DNA from: Nocardioides guangzhouensis
GTDB lineage: Bacteria > Actinomycetota > Actinomycetes > Propionibacteriales > Nocardioidaceae
Reading direction: 5' to 3'
Assembly (NCBI RefSeq): GCF_004519545.1
Contig: NZ_SDKM01000002.1
Location: 186,001-250,000 of the forward strand
DNA: 64,000 nucleotides
A model generated the notes under the pieces. The model did no database searches, was not told the DNA's origin, and saw only the letters and a list, made by a program, of their open reading frames with translations. The translations under genes were made by a program, and so were the position numbers. Positions 9,002 to 18,001 of this stretch are shown piece by piece; position 1 is the first letter of the stretch; each line of letters begins with the position of its first letter.

Positions 9002-9568
9002 GTGCCAGCCTCCCGCCGCGACCAGATCCTGTCCACCGCGGCCGTCCTCTTCGCCGAGCGCGGCTTCCACGGGACCTCCGTGGCCGACCTGGGTGCGGCC
9101 TGCGGCATGAGCGGACCCGCGCTCTACAAGCACTTCCCGTCCAAGGACGCCCTGCTCGCTGCCATGCTCGTCTCGATCAGCGAGGAGCTGCTCGCGGTCG
9201 GCACCGAGCGGGCCGAGGCGGCCGACGACCCCGCCGCCGCGCTGGACGCGCTGGTCGACTGGCACATCACCTTCGCCCTGGCCAACAAGTCGCTGATCGT
9301 CGTGCAGGACCGGGACTGGGCCGCGCTGCCCGTGGAGGCACGGGAGAAGGTGCGCACCCTGCAACGGAAGTACGTCGCGCTCTGGGCCGCGCAGCTGCGG
9401 TCGCTCTCGCCGGAGCTCGACGACACCGAGGCACACGTGCGGGCGCACGCGGCGTTCGGTCTGCTGAACTCGACGCCGCACAGCGCCTTCCTCCCCGAGG
9501 ACGCGATGCGTGCGGTGCTGCACGACATGGCCACCCGGGCGCTCGGCCTGCGCGAGGAGAGCGCATGA
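9002..9568 (+). CDS. TetR-family repressor, probable regulator of the leucine-type operon
   Basis: The product is 188 aa from a GTG 7 nt after a TACTCT box. Residues 1-50 are a TetR helix-turn-helix (RRDQILSTAAVLFAERGFHG, TSVADLGAACGMSGPALYKHF, SKDALLAAML). The remaining part should bind the ligand, plausibly an acyl-CoA of leucine catabolism. It is divergent from the carboxylase/HMG-CoA lyase operon and shares two palindromic operators with it. A REP-like element begins 4 nt after its stop codon. Confidence 0.88.
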   Translation: MPASRRDQILSTAAVLFAERGFHGTSVADLGAACGMSGPALYKHFPSKDALLAAMLVSISEELLAVGTERAEAADDPAAALDALVDWHITFALANKSLIVVQDRDWAALPVEAREKVRTLQRKYVALWAAQLRSLSPELDDTEAHVRAHAAFGLLNSTPHSAFLPEDAMRAVLHDMATRALGLREESA

Positions 9569-9571
9569 ACA

Positions 9572-9610
9572 CCCCCCGGTACCACTCGCTGCGCTCGCGC
9601 TTCCGCGGGG
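9572..9610. repeat. REP-like 39-bp element
   Basis: A C-run and a G-run bracket a CTCGCTGCGCTCGCGCTTC core. Length (39 bp), framing and core match the element at 46832-46870. It lies just after the tetR stop codon. Confidence 0.5.
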
Positions 9611-9658
9611 ACCACGCATGACCGCCACCCGCAATCACGCGCGCCCGGGGGATCCTGC

Positions 9659-10243
9659 ATGAGCACCCGCTGGTTCCTGGAGCGCTCGGAGGCCGAGCGG
9701 GCGGCGTACGCGACGTACTTCGCCAGGCTCGCCGCGGCCGGGCAGGACATCGACGGCGAGGCCCGCTTCGTGGACGCGATGGCCGAGCGCGGCAGCCGGA
9801 TCCTCGACGGCGGCTGCGGCACCGGGCGGGTCGCCGCTGCGTTGGCGGTGCGCGGGCACGACGTGCTCGGGGCGGACGCGGACGGGACGCTGATCGACGC
9901 GGGTCGCGAGCAGTACCCGGGCCTCCCCCTGGTCCACCGCGACCTGCTCGACCTGCGCGCCGAGGACGGTCCGTTCGACCTCGCGGTGCTGGCCGGCAAC
10001 GTGATGGTCTTCCTGGAGGCCGGCACCGAGGCCGGCGTGCTGCGCGCCCTCGACGGCGTGGTCGTGCCCGGCGGCCGGGTGGTGCTCGGCTTCGCCACCG
10101 ACCGCGACTACACCGTCGCCGCCCTCGACCGGGACGCGTCGGCCCTGGGCTGGCTGCCCGAGCACCGGTTCGCCACGTGGCAAATGGCCCCCTGGGGCGA
10201 CGACGCCGACTGGGCGGTCACGGTCTTCCGCCGCCCCGGCTGA
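9659..10243 (+). CDS. Class I SAM-dependent methyltransferase
   Basis: The product is 194 aa. Motif I is clear (RILDGGCGTGRVAAALAVRGHDVLGADAD, about residues 47-75), with the acidic end of strand 2 (ADAD), a later VHRDLLDL and FDLAVLAGNVMVFLE. The substrate is unknown, and the short length fits a small-molecule methyltransferase of the UbiE/ubiquinone type. It is 90 nt from tetR, separated by a REP-like element. A strong hairpin follows at 10308-10339. Confidence 0.82.
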   Translation: MSTRWFLERSEAERAAYATYFARLAAAGQDIDGEARFVDAMAERGSRILDGGCGTGRVAAALAVRGHDVLGADADGTLIDAGREQYPGLPLVHRDLLDLRAEDGPFDLAVLAGNVMVFLEAGTEAGVLRALDGVVVPGGRVVLGFATDRDYTVAALDRDASALGWLPEHRFATWQMAPWGDDADWAVTVFRRPG

Positions 10244-10307
10244 CCCGCCGTACCCGGACTGGACGGGCAGCTCCTGCGCTTGTCGGGCGGAATTCTGCCC
10301 GTCATGT

Positions 10308-10339
10308 GCAGGATTCCCCGGTCAACCGGGGAATCCTGC
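10308..10339. terminator. Bidirectional hairpin terminator between convergent genes
   Basis: A perfect inverted repeat with 15-bp arms (GCAGGATTCCCCGGT and its complement) and a 2-nt CA loop sits between the methyltransferase stop and the FMN reductase stop. There is no clear U-run, as is common in high-GC genomes. Confidence 0.65.
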
Positions 10340-10342
10340 GCC

Positions 10343-10900
10343 CTACCCGCGCAGGCTGGCGGTCGCCTCGGTCATCCGCACGACGTGGTCGAGCAGGCTG
10401 GTCAGCTCGCGCTCGCGCCGGTCGAGGGGCCGGAAGTCGTCACCGTCGAAGTCGGCGAAGTTCTGCAGCGCGACCTGCGGGCGTACGGCGACCATGAACG
10501 TCGCCGCCACGATCGACCGCCACTGCTCCACGGCGCGGGTGGCGCCGTCGAAGCCGTAGCCGACGAAGCCCACTGCCTTGTTGCCCCACTCCGGCCAGAG
10601 CACGTCGACGGCGTTCTTCAGCGCGGCCGGGACGCCGTGGTTGTACTCCGCGGTGACGAACACGAACCCGTCGAACGACCCGATGGTGCGGCTCCACGCG
10701 CGGGTGGCCTCGTCGGCGTACTCCCCGTGCGCGTCGCTGGGCACCACCTCGGCGTCGAGCAGCCGCAGGCCGTAGTCGCGCAGGTCGACCAGCTCGAACT
10801 CGGCGTCGCCGCGTTCCGTCGCGATCCGGTGCACCCACGCGCCGACCGCGCCGCCCTTCCGGACGGGGCGGGTGCTGCCGATGACGATGCCGATCCTCAC
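10343..10900 (-). CDS. NADPH-dependent FMN reductase family protein
   Basis: The product is 185 aa. The flavodoxin-like fold starts with RIGIVIGSTRPVRKGGAVGAW, the phosphate loop for FMN, and contains FVTAEYNHGVPAALKNAVD, a conserved FMN/NADPH-reductase signature. The GTG at 10900 is preferred because AGGAGG lies 6 nt upstream, which removes 12 residues of a longer reading. It probably reduces FMN or quinones. The divergent neighbour is a luciferase-like flavin monooxygenase, which would use reduced flavin, so a functional pairing is plausible. Confidence 0.87.
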   Translation of the reverse strand: MRIGIVIGSTRPVRKGGAVGAWVHRIATERGDAEFELVDLRDYGLRLLDAEVVPSDAHGEYADEATRAWSRTIGSFDGFVFVTAEYNHGVPAALKNAVDVLWPEWGNKAVGFVGYGFDGATRAVEQWRSIVAATFMVAVRPQVALQNFADFDGDDFRPLDRRERELTSLLDHVVRMTEATASLRG

Positions 10901-11023
10901 GCGGGTCCTCCTGGTTGGATGCTGGGGCTGGATCATGGGGCTGGCCGGTTGCCCCGACTCTCGCCGTCCGGCGGCCCGCGATCAAGCGCGGAATGCCGGA
11001 CCCGGACAGGACGTTCGGCGGTC

Positions 11024-12106
11024 ATGACGGATGACAGCCGGTACGGCGTGCTGGGCACGCGGGATCACCCGACGTTCGGTCTCGACACCTTCGGCGACCT
11101 GGAGCTCGACGCCACCGGCGGCCCGGTCAGCCAGGCCGAGGCGATCCGGCAGGTGGTCGCCGAGGGGGTCCTGGCCGACGAGGTGGGCCTCGACTTCTTC
11201 GGCATCGGCGAGCACCACCGCGCCGACTTCGCGGTGAGCGCGCCCGACGTCGTGCTCGCGGCGATCGCCGGGCAGACTCGACGGATCCGGCTCGGCACCT
11301 CGGTGACCGTGCTCAGCTCCGACGACCCGATCAGGGTGTTCCAGCGGTTCGCGACCCTCGACGCCGTCTCGGGCGGCCGGGCCGACGTGACCCTGGGCCG
11401 CGGCTCGTTCACCGAGTCCTTCCCGCTGTTCGGGCTCTCGCTGGAGGACTACGAGGTGCTCTTCGACGAGAAGCTCGACCTCTTCGCCCAGCTCCTGGAG
11501 GAGCGGCCGGTCACCTGGGAGGGCACCGTGCGGCCGCCGGTCGAGGGCATCGAGGTGTTCCCCCGCACCGAGCACGGTCTGGTCGCGTGGGTCGGCGTCG
11601 GCGGGACTCCCGAGTCCGTGGTCCGGGCCGGCCGCCACGGGCTGCCGCTGGTGGTCGCGGTGATCGGCGGGTCGCCGGAGCGGTTCCGGCCGCTGGTCGA
11701 CCTCTACCACCGGGCGCTGGACTACTACCACCACGGGACCCGCCCGGTGTCGATGCACAGCCCCGGCCACGTCGCCGCGACCGACGAGCTCGCGCGCGAG
11801 CAGATGTACCCGCACCAGGCCGCGGCGTTCACGAAGATCGGCGCCGAGCGCGGGTGGGGTCCGTACACGCCCGAGCAGTTCGAGGACGGCGCCGCCCCGA
11901 CCGGGTCCTTGTTCGTCGGCTCGCCGGAGACGGTCGCGCGGAAGATCGCCTGGGCGGTCCGAGCGCTCGGGCTCTCCCGGTTCCAGCTGAAGTACGCCGT
12001 CGGCACGCTGCCGCACGCCCAGCGCCTGGAGTCGATCCGGCTGTACGGCACCGAAGTGGTGCCCCGGGTGCGCGAGCTGCTCGCCGCCGACCCCGTGATC
12101 GCCTGA
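11024..12106 (+). CDS. LLM-class flavin-dependent oxidoreductase (luciferase-like monooxygenase)
   Basis: The product is 360 aa. It has the bacterial-luciferase TIM-barrel text: VGLDFFGIGEHHRADFAVSAP near the N-terminus, RIRLGTSVTVLSSDDPIRVFQRFATLDAVSGGRADVTLGRGSF in the middle, and a C-terminal GSPETVARKI segment. The EHH and GRGSFTESFPLFG motifs match the subgroup annotated as alkanal monooxygenase-like proteins. It should use FMNH2 and oxygen on an unknown substrate. The divergent FMN reductase 123 nt away may supply reduced flavin. Confidence 0.88.
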   Translation: MTDDSRYGVLGTRDHPTFGLDTFGDLELDATGGPVSQAEAIRQVVAEGVLADEVGLDFFGIGEHHRADFAVSAPDVVLAAIAGQTRRIRLGTSVTVLSSDDPIRVFQRFATLDAVSGGRADVTLGRGSFTESFPLFGLSLEDYEVLFDEKLDLFAQLLEERPVTWEGTVRPPVEGIEVFPRTEHGLVAWVGVGGTPESVVRAGRHGLPLVVAVIGGSPERFRPLVDLYHRALDYYHHGTRPVSMHSPGHVAATDELAREQMYPHQAAAFTKIGAERGWGPYTPEQFEDGAAPTGSLFVGSPETVARKIAWAVRALGLSRFQLKYAVGTLPHAQRLESIRLYGTEVVPRVRELLAADPVIA

Positions 12107-12219
12107 CGACAGGCCAGCTCCGGTCCGCCGAGAGGCCAGGTCGTGCCGGTCCACCGGCGACGGTCGTGCGGGCGGCGCGCAATTCCTGGCCGCTCGGCGC
12201 GCAAGACCTGACCGGTCGG

Positions 12220-12906
12220 CTAGAGGAGGTGGTCGATGTCGGCGTCGTGGCCCTCGGCCTCGGCGCGGGCGACCACCTCGAGCAGCCGGGCGGCGCGCAC
12301 CGCCGCGTCGTACGCCGCGTCGAGGTCGGCCGCCTCGTCCGGCGGGAGGTCGGGCTCGCGCTCGCGGACCCGCTGGCTGTCGCGGGCGTGCAGGGCGGAG
12401 AGCAGGTCCTCGCGGGGCAGGCCGCGCAGCAGGACCAGCACCAGCGGGTCACCGTCGACCAGCCAGCCGACCTGGGTCAGCACCGCGACCGCGTGTCGAC
12501 AGGGCTGGGCCCAGGCCTGGCAGCCGCACTCGGTGGCCAGCTCGCCGCCGTACGGGAGCAGCTCGACTCCGGCCTCGTCGGCGTGCTCGACCAGGCTGTG
12601 CGGCAGGTCGCCGGCGAGCAGCTCGGCGATCCGGCCGGCCTCGGCGGCCACCAGCTCCACGAACGTGGCCACCGCCTCGCGCGGCAGCCGCGGGACTGTC
12701 ACCTGCACCGGCCATGCGTCGTCGCCCTCGATCACCGCCGCCACCACCGCGCCGGGACCGACGGTCAGCGCCCCGACCGACCCGGCCCGGGCCAGGGTGC
12801 GGCCGGCCCGCAGGTCCGCCTCGGCGTACGCCGCCTCCTCCACCGCACGCAGCCACGCCTTCGCCCACCACGACCCGACCCGGACGCCGCCGCGGCGGGC
12901 CGGCAT
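12220..12906 (-). CDS. SWIM zinc-finger protein, partner of SNF2 helicase
   Basis: The product is 228 aa from ATG 12906. A SWIM motif (ECGCQAWAQPCRHAVAVL, CxC then CxH) chelates zinc near residues 135-152. The early GSWWAKAWL segment is typical of the SWIM proteins that follow helicase genes in actinobacteria. The start is uncertain: no good ribosome site precedes this ATG, and the reading frame stays open upstream into the helicase gene, so translation might begin at a non-ATG codon overlapping the helicase stop. It probably acts with the helicase on DNA. Confidence 0.8.
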   Translation of the reverse strand: MPARRGGVRVGSWWAKAWLRAVEEAAYAEADLRAGRTLARAGSVGALTVGPGAVVAAVIEGDDAWPVQVTVPRLPREAVATFVELVAAEAGRIAELLAGDLPHSLVEHADEAGVELLPYGGELATECGCQAWAQPCRHAVAVLTQVGWLVDGDPLVLVLLRGLPREDLLSALHARDSQRVREREPDLPPDEAADLDAAYDAAVRAARLLEVVARAEAEGHDADIDHLL

Positions 12907-12926
12907 CCGCGGGTGCGTGACCGCGG

Positions 12927-15683
12927 TCAGGAGGTCGCTCCCGGCCGCAGGGTGACCAGGTCGCGCAGCTCGTCGTCGCTCAGCTCGGTCAGTGCGGCCT
13001 CGCCCCGTCCGAGCACGGCGTCGGCCAGGGCGCGCTTGCGGGTGAGCAGCTCGGCGACCTTCTCCTCGATCGTGCCGCGGGTGACCAGGCGGTGCACCTG
13101 GACCGGGCGGGTCTGCCCGATCCGGTAGGCGCGGTCGGTGGCCTGGTCCTCGACGGCGGGGTTCCACCAGCGGTCGAAGTGGACGACGTGGTCGGCGGAA
13201 GTCAGGTTGAGGCCGGTGCCGCCAGCCTTGAGCGAGAGCAGGAACACCGGCACCCTCTGCTCACCTCTGGCCGCCTGGAACCGCCGCACCATCGCCTCGC
13301 GCTCGCGGACCGGGGTGCCGCCGTGCAGGAGCTGGCAGGGGATGCCGGTGCGCGCGAGGTGCGCCTGGAGCAGCCGGGCCATCGCGACGTACTGGGTGAA
13401 CACCAGCGCGGCGCCACCCTCCGCCAGCACGGTGGCCAGCAGCTCGTCGACCAGCTCGAGCTTCTCCGAGCGGCCGCCCAGCCGCGGGTTGGCCTGCTTG
13501 AGGTAGTGCGCCGGGTGGTTGCAGATCTGCTTGAGCGAGGTCAGCAACGCCAGCACCAGACCGCGGCGGGCGTGCTCGTCGGCCCGCTCGATGCGCTCCA
13601 TCGACTCGCGCACGACGGTCTCGTAGAGCACCACCTGCTCGCGGGTCAGCCCGAGCCGGTGGTCGGTCTCGGTCTTCGCGGGCAGCTCGGGGGCCACCCC
13701 CGGGTCGGACTTGCGCCGGCGCAGCAGGAACGGCGAGATCAGGTCGGCGAACTGCCGCGCCTTGGCCGGGTCGACGCCGGCCTCGATCGGCGCCGCCCAG
13801 ACCCGGCGGAAGGCGTTGCGCGAGCCGAGCAGCCCGGGGATCGCCCAGTCGAGGATCGCCCAGAGCTCGGTCAGGTTGTTCTCGACCGGGGTGCCGGTGA
13901 GCGCGACCCGGGCCCGGGCGTCGATCCGGCGCAGCGCGGTGGCGGTCGAGGCGCGGGGGTTCTTCACGTGCTGCGCCTCGTCGGCGACGACGAGGTCCCA
14001 CGGGACACCGGCGAGCAGGTCGGCGTCACGCCGCATCGTGCCGTACGTCGTCAGCACGAAGCCCCGGGTCAGCCCGGCCAGGTCGCGCTGCGTGCCGTGG
14101 AAGCGCCGGACCGGGACTCCGGGAGCGAACCGGGCGACCTCGTCCTCCCAGTTGCCGAGCAGCGACGCCGGGCAGACCACCAGCACGGGTCCGGCGTCCG
14201 GGTCATGCGCGGTCCGGTGCAGGTGCAGCGCGATCAGCGTGATCGTCTTGCCGAGGCCCATGTCGTCGGCCAGGCAGGCGCCGAGCCCGAGACCGGTGAG
14301 CTCGGCCAGCCATGTCAACCCGTGCCGCTGGTAGTCGCGCAGGCTAGCGGCCAGCGTGGCGGGAACCGGCACCGGCTCGCGGGTGGCCGCCGTGACGACC
14401 CGCTGGCGGACCTTCTCCAGCGTCGCGCCGACCACGACCTGCTCGTCGACGTCCTCGACGGTGACCACGCCGGTGAGGGTGGCGGCCAGCGCCTGGGCGG
14501 GCTTCGCGGTGCGGACCAGCCGCTTGCGCGCCCGCCGGGCCATCACGGGGTCGACGACCATCCAATTGTCGCGCAGCCGGACGATCGGCCCGGTAGCCGA
14601 TGCCAGCTGGTCCATCTCGTCCTCGGTCAGCGGGTCGCCGTGCAGGGCGAGCTGCCAGGAGAACGAGAACATCGAGTCCGGCCCGAACAGCCCCTCGACC
14701 AGCGGCTCCTCGCGCTCCCCGGAGCCGGGACGGAGCACGGTGACCGCGGTCAGGTCGCGACCCAGGCTGCGCGGCCACAGCACGTCGACGCCGCGCTCGC
14801 GGAGCGCCGGGAGCCCGTGCTCCAGCAGGTCGGCGAGCTCCTCGGAGTCGAGCGCGATCTCGTCGGGCACCCGCAGCTCGAGCAGCCGGTCGAGCACCGG
14901 CCAGGCCCCGGCCGCGCTGCGCAGGGCGATGGTGGCATGGGTGCGGGCCCGGTCGCCGAACCCGTGGGAGGCGTCCGCGCCGGACTCGGCCCAGAGCACC
15001 GCGGCGTCGGCGACGTGCAGCGGGTTGCGCTCGTCGTGGACCTGGAGCACCAGCCGAACCGCGCCGCCGACCAGCTCGCCCTCGTCGGCCTCCACCCGCA
15101 GCGACAGGGTGACCAGGTGCGGACGGTCGTCGGGGCCGCGGCCCGGGCCGGTGTGCCGGGCCAGCCGCTCGGCGAGGCGCTCGGCGAAGGCGGGGTCGGC
15201 AGCCCGGGACCGGGCAGGCGCCGTCCGGCCGGGCACCGTCGGCGCGGCGGTCCGGCGGACCGGGGGCCGGCGGGCGACCAGGGAGCCGGCCGCGGGGGCC
15301 GACCGGGGCAGGGTGTCGGCGACCGCGTCCATCACCGACCGCACGAGTGCCGCGGACTCCGGCTCATCCGTGCCGCCGCGGGCCTCGACCAGGCGGTCGA
15401 GGCGGTCCTGGTCGTCGGGCCCGAGGTCGGCGATCCGCCAGCCCGAGCGGTCGGGCTCCAGCCGGCCGGCCGCGACCAGCCGCATCGCGAGCAGCACCGC
15501 CCCGGCCAGCAGCGCCACGCTCGGGTGGACGTCGTCGCGTCGGTGCGCGCGCGTGAGCACCGGCAGCGCGGCCCGCATCGGCAGGCTGACCGTGCGGTGG
15601 TCGTCGCTGAACACCACGACGCTGTCCCTCGCGGGCTCGACCGCCTCGAAGGTGGCCGGTCCGGTGACGGGAACGAAGCTCAA
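12927..15683 (-). CDS. SNF2-family DEAD/DEAH-box ATPase/helicase
   Basis: The product is 918 aa. It begins at a TTG with GGAAGG 6 nt upstream. A long N-terminal region precedes the two-lobed ATPase: Walker A CLADDMGLGKTITL near residue 470, DEAQ box VVADEAQHVKNP, motif III ALTGTPVENNLTELW, motif V LLSLKAGGTGLNLTSADHV and motif VI DRAYRIGQTRPVQVHRL. It is an SNF2 translocase of the bacterial type, probably acting on protein-DNA complexes during repair or transcription. It is followed at once by the SWIM zinc-finger gene, a common pairing. Confidence 0.92.
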   Translation of the reverse strand: MSFVPVTGPATFEAVEPARDSVVVFSDDHRTVSLPMRAALPVLTRAHRRDDVHPSVALLAGAVLLAMRLVAAGRLEPDRSGWRIADLGPDDQDRLDRLVEARGGTDEPESAALVRSVMDAVADTLPRSAPAAGSLVARRPPVRRTAAPTVPGRTAPARSRAADPAFAERLAERLARHTGPGRGPDDRPHLVTLSLRVEADEGELVGGAVRLVLQVHDERNPLHVADAAVLWAESGADASHGFGDRARTHATIALRSAAGAWPVLDRLLELRVPDEIALDSEELADLLEHGLPALRERGVDVLWPRSLGRDLTAVTVLRPGSGEREEPLVEGLFGPDSMFSFSWQLALHGDPLTEDEMDQLASATGPIVRLRDNWMVVDPVMARRARKRLVRTAKPAQALAATLTGVVTVEDVDEQVVVGATLEKVRQRVVTAATREPVPVPATLAASLRDYQRHGLTWLAELTGLGLGACLADDMGLGKTITLIALHLHRTAHDPDAGPVLVVCPASLLGNWEDEVARFAPGVPVRRFHGTQRDLAGLTRGFVLTTYGTMRRDADLLAGVPWDLVVADEAQHVKNPRASTATALRRIDARARVALTGTPVENNLTELWAILDWAIPGLLGSRNAFRRVWAAPIEAGVDPAKARQFADLISPFLLRRRKSDPGVAPELPAKTETDHRLGLTREQVVLYETVVRESMERIERADEHARRGLVLALLTSLKQICNHPAHYLKQANPRLGGRSEKLELVDELLATVLAEGGAALVFTQYVAMARLLQAHLARTGIPCQLLHGGTPVREREAMVRRFQAARGEQRVPVFLLSLKAGGTGLNLTSADHVVHFDRWWNPAVEDQATDRAYRIGQTRPVQVHRLVTRGTIEEKVAELLTRKRALADAVLGRGEAALTELSDDELRDLVTLRPGATS

Positions 15684-15764
15684 CGCGTGCCTTCCGGTCG
15701 GGCGGGTGCTGACCCGACGCTAACGCGCGGCACCGACGAGACGTTCCCACGGCAGCAGCACCGC

Positions 15765-15819
15765 GGCGGCACGACGGCGGCACGACGGCGGCACGACGGC
15801 GGCAGGGCGGCACGACGGC
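15765..15819. repeat. 11-bp tandem repeat
   Basis: GGCGGCACGAC is repeated three times, followed by a fourth copy with two changes and a partial fifth. It lies between the divergent helicase and glutathione peroxidase genes, about 85 nt upstream of the peroxidase promoter. Confidence 0.6.
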
Positions 15820-15901
15820 GGGGGCACTGCGCACCACGGCGGCCGGTGGCGCCGGGGCCCGTCCCGGGGTGGCGGCGTACGGCCCGTCTGGACCGGCTGG
15901 C

Positions 15902-15907
15902 TAGGCT
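15902..15907 (+). promoter_or_regulatory. Candidate -10 box (TAGGCT), leaderless start
   Basis: TAGGCT lies 6 nt before the ATG of the glutathione peroxidase gene at 15914, leaving no room for a ribosome-binding site. Confidence 0.5.
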
Positions 15908-15913
15908 CGCGGC

Positions 15914-16399
15914 ATGAGCATCCACGACGTGCCGATCGCCCGCCTCGACGGCACGGCCGCCACCCTCGGCGAGCTCACCGGAGAACGCCCGGCGCTGCTG
16001 GTCAACGTCGCCTCGAAGTGCGGGCTGACGCCGCAGTACACCGCGCTGGAGCGGCTCCACGAGCAGTACGCGGACCACGGCTTCACCGTCGTCGGCCTGC
16101 CGTGCAACCAGTTCGGCGGCCAGGAGCCCGGGAGCAGCGAGGAGATCGCCGAGTTCTGCTCCGCCACCTACGGCGTGACGTTCCCGATGACCGAGAAGGT
16201 CGCGGTCAACGGCGACGGGCGCCACGAGCTCTACCAGCAGCTGGTCGACACCCCCGACGAGGAGGGCGAGTCCGGCGACATCCGGTGGAACTTCGAGAAG
16301 TTCCTGCTCGCCTCGGACGGCAAGCCGGTCGCCCGGTTCTCGCCGACCGTCACCCCCGACGACCCGCGCGTCGTCGACGCGATCAAGGGCCTGCTCTAG
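15914..16399 (+). CDS. Glutathione peroxidase family (thioredoxin-type peroxidase)
   Basis: The product is 161 aa. It has the family signatures NVASKCGLTPQY (peroxidatic Cys36, not selenocysteine), GLPCNQFGGQEPGS (with Gln70) and IRWNFEKFLL, giving the Cys-Gln-Trp-Asn active site. The second Cys, at 64 in GLPCNQF, is the usual position of a conserved Cys in non-seleno enzymes. Actinobacteria lack glutathione, so the reductant is probably thioredoxin or mycothiol (inference). It reduces H2O2 and lipid peroxides. Confidence 0.92.
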   Translation: MSIHDVPIARLDGTAATLGELTGERPALLVNVASKCGLTPQYTALERLHEQYADHGFTVVGLPCNQFGGQEPGSSEEIAEFCSATYGVTFPMTEKVAVNGDGRHELYQQLVDTPDEEGESGDIRWNFEKFLLASDGKPVARFSPTVTPDDPRVVDAIKGLL

Positions 16400-16522
16400 C
16401 TGTCTCCTTCGACGCTGGACGACGGCGCCCTCCCGCGGGCGCGTGGTCTGGACCGACGACCGGTCCTGTCACCCTGCTGTTCCCATTTCCACAAATTGGT
16501 AACAACCGGTCACCATCTCACC

Positions 16523-16528
16523 TACCGT
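16523..16528 (+). promoter_or_regulatory. Candidate -10 box (TACCGT), leaderless start
   Basis: TACCGT lies 7 nt before the ATG at 16536. The upstream sequence is locally AT-richer (CACAAATTGGTAAC at about 16490-16503), consistent with a promoter region. Confidence 0.5.
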
Positions 16529-16535
16529 CGACCGC

Positions 16536-17996
16536 ATGTCACCCGCCGCCCCCGCCGCGTCGACGGCCGTGCTTCCCCGGGCCGGCCGTCACTTCGCGCG
16601 TCGCTTCTCGGGAGGCATCACCCCCACCCTTGCCTCCCAGATCACGCGCGCCGGCGGGGGCCGCCGGTGGTTCTCCCAGCAGCTCTACCCGGCCCGGGTC
16701 ACCGACACCAAGGGGGACCAGGTCAACACCTGGTTCCCGTCGCTGAAGCTCACCCCGGCCCAGATCTTCCAGCGCGAGCAGGACGACGTGCAGGGCTCCT
16801 GGGACGTGATGGCCGACCTCAGCCGGTGGACGGTGTGCCGCCGGATCCACAGCACCCGGCAAGTGCAGGAGCTGATGGTCGAGTTCTGGTCGAACCTGCT
16901 GCACGTGCCGCTCGGCGACGACCTCGCGGCGTACCACCGGGTCTCCTACGACCGCATGATCCGCACCTACGCGCTGACCAGCTTCGAGCGGCTGCTGCTG
17001 CACGCCACGACCCATCCGGCGATGGGGTTGTTCCTCGACAACGCCACCTCCAGCAAGCAGGCGCCCAACGAGAACCTCGGCCGGGAGCTGCTCGAGCTGC
17101 ACACCGTCGGCGTCGACGCCGGCTACACCGAGACCGACGTGAAGAGCTCCAGCCGGATCCTCACCGGCTACCGCTCGGACGTCTGGTGGCCGGCCTTCCA
17201 GACCTTCTACGACCCCAGCTGGCACTGGACCGGGCCCATCAGGGTGATGGGCTTCCAGCACGCGAACAGCAATGCCGACGGCCGCGCTGCCACCACGGCG
17301 TACCTCAAGTACCTCGCGCACCACCCGGCCACCGCCAACCGCATCGCCCGCCGGCTGTGCGTCCGGTTCGTGAGCGACACCCCGTCCGCGGGGCTGGTCG
17401 CCACCGTGGCCCGTGCCTACCGCCGCAACAACACCGCGGTCCGGCCGACCCTGCTCGCGATGGTCGACCACCCCGAGTTCCTCGCCTCCGCCGGCGCCAA
17501 GGTCCGCACCCCGCTCGACGACTACGTCGCGACTGTACGCGCGCTCGGGATCAGCCTGGGCAAGCCGGTGGACGGCGACTCCTTCGCCAACGCCATGCAC
17601 TGGCACTACCGGGACGCCGGACAGGCGCCGTTCGACTGGCCGGCGCCGAACGGGTTCCCGGAGGTCAACGGCGCCTGGATCAGCAGCGGCCGGATCCTCA
17701 ACAGCCTCGAGGTGCACCGCACCCTGGCGTTCGGCTGGTGGCCTCGGGACGAGGCGGTCTTCCGGAAGCCGGCCGCGCTGCTGCCGGCGCTGCCGGCGAC
17801 GCTGGAGGCCGTCATCGACCACGTCGCGGTCAAGGTGATCGGCCAGGCGCCGTCGGCCGCGGTCAGCCAGGGCATCGCGACCGCCCTCGGCTGGAGCCTC
17901 TCCCGTCGCGTCACCGCGGAGGAGGCGCAGCGCTACTGGACGCTGCCCACCATCGTGGTCTCCCTGCTCGACTCCCCCCACCACCTCACCCGGTGA
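16536..17996 (+). CDS. DUF1800 family protein
   Basis: The product is 486 aa. Family text includes ELMVEFWSNLLHVPL, FLDNATSSKQAPNENLGRELLELHTVGVDAGYTETDV and SSRILTGY. The NENLGRELLELHTVG segment is diagnostic. Function is unknown, and members are nearly always paired with a DUF1501 protein. No clear Sec signal peptide is visible, although the N-terminus is Ala-rich and basic. It ends 5 nt before the DUF1501 gene, so the two should be translated together. Conserved His and Glu residues in the DUF suggest metal binding, which is inference. Confidence 0.88.
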   Translation: MSPAAPAASTAVLPRAGRHFARRFSGGITPTLASQITRAGGGRRWFSQQLYPARVTDTKGDQVNTWFPSLKLTPAQIFQREQDDVQGSWDVMADLSRWTVCRRIHSTRQVQELMVEFWSNLLHVPLGDDLAAYHRVSYDRMIRTYALTSFERLLLHATTHPAMGLFLDNATSSKQAPNENLGRELLELHTVGVDAGYTETDVKSSSRILTGYRSDVWWPAFQTFYDPSWHWTGPIRVMGFQHANSNADGRAATTAYLKYLAHHPATANRIARRLCVRFVSDTPSAGLVATVARAYRRNNTAVRPTLLAMVDHPEFLASAGAKVRTPLDDYVATVRALGISLGKPVDGDSFANAMHWHYRDAGQAPFDWPAPNGFPEVNGAWISSGRILNSLEVHRTLAFGWWPRDEAVFRKPAALLPALPATLEAVIDHVAVKVIGQAPSAAVSQGIATALGWSLSRRVTAEEAQRYWTLPTIVVSLLDSPHHLTR

Positions 17997-18001
17997 CCGC
18001 C

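Noticed and set aside
9618..9662. Tiny open frame of 14 codons before the methyltransferase gene
   Set aside because: Begins inside the spacer behind a REP-like element, has no ribosome site and no conserved residue pattern.
13092..15917. Long plus-strand open frame antisense to the SNF2 gene
   Set aside because: No recognisable domain; the minus strand carries a complete set of helicase motifs.
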